A program made the position numbers and the translations under genes. A stretch of DNA of 8,949 nt from Candidatus Stercoripulliclostridium merdigallinarum (GTDB lineage: Bacteria > Bacillota > Clostridia > Christensenellales > DTU072), in assembly GCA_018714575.1 (NCBI GenBank), contig DVNF01000008.1, forward strand, positions 1 to 8,949, in the 5' to 3' direction. This document shows, piece after piece, positions 6,667-8,949 of the stretch. Below the pieces are notes generated by a model that saw only the letters and a program-made list of their open reading frames with translations, searched no databases and was not told where the DNA came from. Position 1 is the first letter of the stretch; every line of letters starts with the position of its first letter.

Positions 6667-8421
6667 TTATTTTCTTAGGTTGATCAATTTCAGCAGCTTT
6701 TCTTCAAGCTTCTGTTTTTCGGCGCCGTCGGCAAGCTTTATTTTTGCTGTCAGCTCTGCCATTATGCTCTTTTTGCGCGCTTTGTATATGCCGGACAAAA
6801 TGGCGTTGTACATTTTTTCCGCGCTTTCAATCGTATATCCGTCCGTTGCCGACATAATAGCTTCCAATTCCTCGGTAGAATCGGGCTCTAACGCGAACAG
6901 CTCGCCGGTTTTCAGCTTCAGCCCCGCTTTATTCTTTTCGGATATGTAATTGAATATACGTTTATGCAAAGGTAGTTTGAAACATTCTTCGTCCAATTCG
7001 CTTACTTTTGCATAATCCGCGCCATCCAATAATAGCTTTAGTAGAATTCTGCCGTTTTTCAGCTCTGTTTTTGTAATTTTATCCTCATCTTCCGCGTGGG
7101 CTTCTTCGCCGCTTTTCGTAGCCGTTTTCCTTGTAACGGTAAAGTTTTGTAACGAATTTTTTATGCTCTCCGCAGAAAGATTACTCAGTTCCGATACCAA
7201 CTGAATGTGCGCGTCCCTTCCTATCGGCGAAAGCGCTTCCAAAACCGGTAACGCCTTCAACGCAAAAGCCTCGCGCCCGGCAAACGTATCCATATTCTCT
7301 TTCGCAGCCAGCTGCCTGATTTTAAATTCCGTCAGCGGTTTGGCTTCACTCATCAATTTTCTGAATCCGTCCGCGCCGTAGCTTTTACAAACGTCGTCCG
7401 GATCCATACCCTCCGGAAGCGACATAACTTTGACATCCAATCCTACGCTTTGCAACATATCCAAAGATCGCCAAGTAGCCATTTCTCCGGCGGCGTCGCC
7501 GTCAAAGCAAACATAAACCTGGTTGGCGGTCTTTTTGATCTCCTTACACTGTTCTTCCGTCAACGACGTACCCATCGAAGCAATGGCGTTACGAATACCC
7601 GCCTGATGCAGACTGATGACGTCCATATATCCTTCTGTCAGCACCAATGAATCGAACTTTTCGGCTTTTTGCGCCTTTTTAAACAAATTCATACCGAACA
7701 AGGTCTTACGTTTGTCAAATAACGGCGTTCCTTTGGTATTCAAATATTTCGGCTTTACGTCGGCTGAAAGCGTTCTGCCACCAAACCCGAGAACTTCGCC
7801 CTTTGCGTTTATGATCGGAATCACCAAGCGCGATTCCATTCTATCGCCGCCGGATTTGTCTGTAATTCCGGCAAGCTCCAAAGTTTCAACGGCAAAGCCG
7901 TGACTTTCCATAAAATTTTTCAACCCGAACCTGTCGGGTGAATATCCCAATCCGAAAGCCACGCACGTTTCATCGGAAAGCCTGCGTTTTTGCAAATACT
8001 GTACAGCGACCTCGCCCTTTTGTTTCAGGCATGAATAATAATATTTTGCGGTAAGCTTTGTAGCGGACAGCAGTTTTTCGCGCAAGGCTCGCCGTTTGGC
8101 CTCTTCCGGACTTTCTGATTCGGGCACCTGCATACCTGCCCATTTAGCCAAAGTTTCGACCGCCTCGGTGTATTGCATGTTCTCATGCTCCATCAAAAAA
8201 GTGATTACGGAGCCTGATTTGCCGCAACCAAAGCAATGATAATATTGTTCCTCGGGATTTACGACGAACGAAGGTGTTTTTTCCGTATGAAAAGGACAGC
8301 ACGCCCAATATTTAGCGCCCTTCTTTTGTAAATACATAAACCTGCCTAATACGGAGACAATGTCCGATCGCGACATTAATTCGTCCAGCCAGCTTGCAGG
8401 AAACCTAGGAATAAAAAACAC
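6667..8421 (-). CDS. dnaG: DNA primase
   Basis: DnaG makes RNA primers at the replication fork and works with the replicative helicase. The 584 residues show an N-terminal CHC2 zinc finger (Cys42, His45, Cys63, Cys66 within CPFHTEKTPSF and YHCFGCGKSG), the primase core (SRLVIPIINAKGEVLGFGGR at 197-216; PKYLNTKGTPLFDKRKTLFG at 224-243), the TOPRIM catalytic residues in LTEGYMD (Glu263, Asp267) and CFDGDAAGEMA (Asp307, Asp309), and a less conserved helicase-binding C-terminus (about 440-584). The only standard in-frame start upstream of Met16 is GTG at 8421, but it has no properly spaced ribosome binding site. Instead that GTG is the end of GAGGTG (8419-8424), a perfect anti-16S match six bases before ATT at 8412-8410. 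Initiation at AUU would give Met-Pro-Arg-Phe and still keep the conserved N-terminal helix. Met16 would remove it. No frameshift is seen. Confidence 0.96.
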   Translation of the reverse strand: MFFIPRFPASWLDELMSRSDIVSVLGRFMYLQKKGAKYWACCPFHTEKTPSFVVNPEEQYYHCFGCGKSGSVITFLMEHENMQYTEAVETLAKWAGMQVPESESPEEAKRRALREKLLSATKLTAKYYYSCLKQKGEVAVQYLQKRRLSDETCVAFGLGYSPDRFGLKNFMESHGFAVETLELAGITDKSGGDRMESRLVIPIINAKGEVLGFGGRTLSADVKPKYLNTKGTPLFDKRKTLFGMNLFKKAQKAEKFDSLVLTEGYMDVISLHQAGIRNAIASMGTSLTEEQCKEIKKTANQVYVCFDGDAAGEMATWRSLDMLQSVGLDVKVMSLPEGMDPDDVCKSYGADGFRKLMSEAKPLTEFKIRQLAAKENMDTFAGREAFALKALPVLEALSPIGRDAHIQLVSELSNLSAESIKNSLQNFTVTRKTATKSGEEAHAEDEDKITKTELKNGRILLKLLLDGADYAKVSELDEECFKLPLHKRIFNYISEKNKAGLKLKTGELFALEPDSTEELEAIMSATDGYTIESAEKMYNAILSGIYKARKKSIMAELTAKIKLADGAEKQKLEEKLLKLINLRK

Positions 8422-8424
8422 CTC
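8410..8424 (-). promoter_or_regulatory. Shine-Dalgarno of dnaG and candidate AUU start codon
   Basis: Minus-strand GAGGTG (8424-8419) matches the 16S rRNA anti-Shine-Dalgarno over six bases. Six T residues separate it from ATT (8412-8410), in frame with dnaG. The GTG of the default annotated start is itself part of this motif, and the bases before it (GCGAG preceded by an A-run) give no alternative site at normal spacing. This points to AUU or, less likely, a GTG start with atypical initiation. Confidence 0.5.
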
Positions 8425-8432
8425 GCTTTTTT

Positions 8433-8458
8433 CGCGCGCATACGCGCATAATACGCGC
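8433..8458. repeat. Alternating purine-pyrimidine repeats with overlapping hairpins before dnaG
   Basis: On the plus strand CGCGCATA occurs twice in tandem (8435-8442, 8443-8450) followed by ATACGCGC (8451-8458), itself a copy of 8440-8447 displaced by 11 bp. The stretch 8433-8450 is strictly alternating pyrimidine-purine. In the minus-strand mRNA the GCGCG at 8443-8447 can pair either with the upstream copy (8452-8458 region, 3-nt loop) or with CGCGC at 8434-8438 (loop TATG, 8439-8442), so the two stems exclude each other. It lies nine bases before the dnaG Shine-Dalgarno. Neither stem is followed by a T-run, so it is not an intrinsic terminator. A regulatory role is inference only. Confidence 0.55.
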
Positions 8459-8510
8459 TGTAAAGTGTATATATATACGCTATGATATATGATTATTCCT
8501 TATAAAATTT

Positions 8511-8831
8511 TTATGCGTTTTTTCTATGTCTTAAGACTTCCTTTTTCAATTCCGAATACAAGTTTGCGGCATTTAAAACGTATCTTTCTTTAGCTTCTTC
8601 GTCCAAGCCGTTATACACGTCCTCGTTTATCAATTTTCCTACAGCTTTCAACTCGTCTTCGTCCGTAAAAGCTTCAACCGAATAATAACACGCGGCAATT
8701 TCGTCAGCGGTCAACCGCTTTCCTGCCAAAATAAATATACCTGAAGTGGAGCGAATTGCCTTTAGTTTAGCGTTTTCATTATAGCTTTTAGTGATCCTAG
8801 CTTTTATCGTCTTAAAAATGTCGTGAGCCAT
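8511..8831 (-). CDS. Small hypothetical protein upstream of dnaG
   Basis: I do not recognise this 106-residue protein. It is soluble in character, with no signal peptide or membrane segment, rich in charged residues and probably mostly helical. A basic N-terminal part (1-40, with ARITKSYNENAKLKAIR) contains a short hydrophobic stretch GIFILAG at 31-37. It is followed by an acidic segment (about 42-80, TADEIAACYYSVEAFTDEDE) and a basic helical tail ending RHRKNA. The single cysteine (Cys48) gives no metal motif. The gene is supported by ATG at 8831 with GGAGAGG six bases upstream, a candidate promoter at 8868-8896 and a codon composition like its neighbours. It stops 89 nt before dnaG with no terminator between, so it may be the first gene of the dnaG-sigA operon. 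Its position differs from the B. subtilis order, where yqxD precedes dnaG, and no resemblance to YqxD is apparent. Confidence 0.75.
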   Translation of the reverse strand: MAHDIFKTIKARITKSYNENAKLKAIRSTSGIFILAGKRLTADEIAACYYSVEAFTDEDELKAVGKLINEDVYNGLDEEAKERYVLNAANLYSELKKEVLRHRKNA

Positions 8832-8846
8832 GCTTAACCTCTCCGG

Positions 8847-8866
8847 TATTCATCGTAAGATGAATA
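8847..8866. promoter_or_regulatory. Perfect 20-bp inverted repeat at the predicted transcription start, operator-like
   Basis: Half-sites TATTCATC (8847-8854) and GATGAATA (8859-8866) flank a 4-base centre GTAA (8855-8858) on the plus strand. The repeat directly abuts the candidate -10 (8868-8873) and covers the predicted start of transcription near 8861, ending just before the ribosome binding site of the small gene. The position suits a repressor operator. As RNA it could form only part of the hairpin if transcription starts inside it. No regulator is encoded in the window to match. Confidence 0.5.
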
Positions 8867-8867
8867 T

Positions 8868-8896
8868 ATTTTAACATTTAATGAATTCACAGTTAC
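8868..8896 (-). promoter_or_regulatory. Candidate extended -10 promoter for the small gene and the dnaG-sigA operon
   Basis: On the minus strand TGTTAAAAT (8876-8868) contains the -10 TAAAAT (five of six matches) with the extended TG one base upstream. A 17-base spacer leads to GTAACT (8891-8896), only three of six matches to TTGACA, so activity would rest on the extended -10. Transcription would start near 8861, about 30 nt before the ATG at 8831. No equally good promoter is visible between this gene and dnaG. Confidence 0.5.
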
Positions 8897-8949
8897 GCAT
8901 ATGACAAATTCTAACAAATTTTCCTATTAAAGGATATTTTCCTGCCCGA
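8897..8949. other. AT-rich non-coding right edge with short direct repeats
   Basis: No reading frame with start signals is seen on either strand. The plus strand carries two copies of ATTTTCCT (8918-8925 and 8936-8943), 18 bp apart, and two copies of ACAAATT. They sit upstream of the candidate promoter and could be regulatory or simply low-complexity sequence. The neighbouring gene on the right is outside the window. Confidence 0.3.

Noticed and set aside
5914..6678. Long plus-strand frame opposite sigA (254 codons)
   Set aside because: It is antisense to an unambiguous sigA, has no family-like motifs and lacks start signals; it reflects codon bias on the opposite strand.
8374..8441. Second short frame (ATG 8441-8439) whose TAA overlaps the dnaG Met16 ATG as TAATG
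   Set aside because: It has no ribosome binding site, and starting dnaG at Met16 would delete the conserved N-terminal helix before the zinc finger.
8405..8449. Fourteen-codon frame (ATG at 8449-8447, TAG at 8407-8405) overlapping the dnaG start, a possible leader peptide
   Set aside because: It has no Shine-Dalgarno and arises from the GCGCG repeats; its stop near the AUU start is suggestive but probably chance.
8462..8510. Separate promoter for dnaG in the AT-rich gap (several TATATA-like -10s)
   Set aside because: The AT-rich run gives many weak -10 matches, but none has an acceptable -35 or TG extension.
8498..8516. AT-only palindrome at the end of the small gene as a terminator
   Set aside because: The stem is only A-T pairs with no GC core, which is not a credible intrinsic terminator.

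Overview
The window is a compact, AT-leaning bacterial chromosome segment in which every convincing gene lies on the minus strand, so it reads from right to left. The gene set and order (dnaG, sigA, trmK, Nif3-family gene, C4 zinc-ribbon coiled-coil gene) match the 'macromolecular synthesis' neighbourhood of Firmicutes. Together with a DapL-type diaminopimelate route, AGGAGG-type ribosome binding sites and SigA-type promoters, this suggests an uncultured or gut-type Clostridia member. The exact lineage cannot be fixed from this sequence.

Layout in transcription order: (i) 8832-8949 is a leader with a candidate extended -10 promoter and a 20-bp perfect inverted repeat at the predicted start site. 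(ii) 8511-8831 encodes a small unrecognised helical protein. (iii) 8422-8510 is a gap containing alternating purine-pyrimidine repeats. (iv) 6667-8421 is DNA primase dnaG. (v) 5566-6639 is the primary sigma factor sigA/rpoD. (vi) 4925-5569 is trmK, a tRNA m1A22 methyltransferase. (vii) 4155-4937 is a Nif3-family dinuclear metal protein. (viii) 3451-4158 is a coiled-coil plus zinc-ribbon protein. (ix) 2624-3412 is dapF. (x) 1468-2652 is dapL. (xi) 176-1453 is purA. (xii) A strong intrinsic terminator lies at 109-154. A good SigA promoter (75-103) and ribosome binding site then open a further minus-strand gene that runs off the left edge (1-36).

The genes from 8831 to 176 overlap or lie within 89 nt of each other (ATGA and GTGA overlaps, plus 13-nt and 29-nt overlaps), with no terminator seen between them. 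They could form one long transcript joining replication priming, housekeeping transcription, tRNA modification, meso-diaminopimelate synthesis (DapL then DapF, for peptidoglycan and lysine) and the first committed step to AMP. No mobile element, CRISPR array, rRNA or tRNA was seen.

No wholly new system is evident; this is mainly core housekeeping. The items worth a second look are translational: dnaG has no usable Shine-Dalgarno for its only standard upstream start (GTG) but a well-placed one for an AUU codon, dapL has a similar arrangement facing an AUA codon, and dapF has its ribosome binding site inside a hairpin loop. Also notable are a PurA with altered active-site loop residues, the repeat array before dnaG, and the operator-like palindrome before the small unknown gene.
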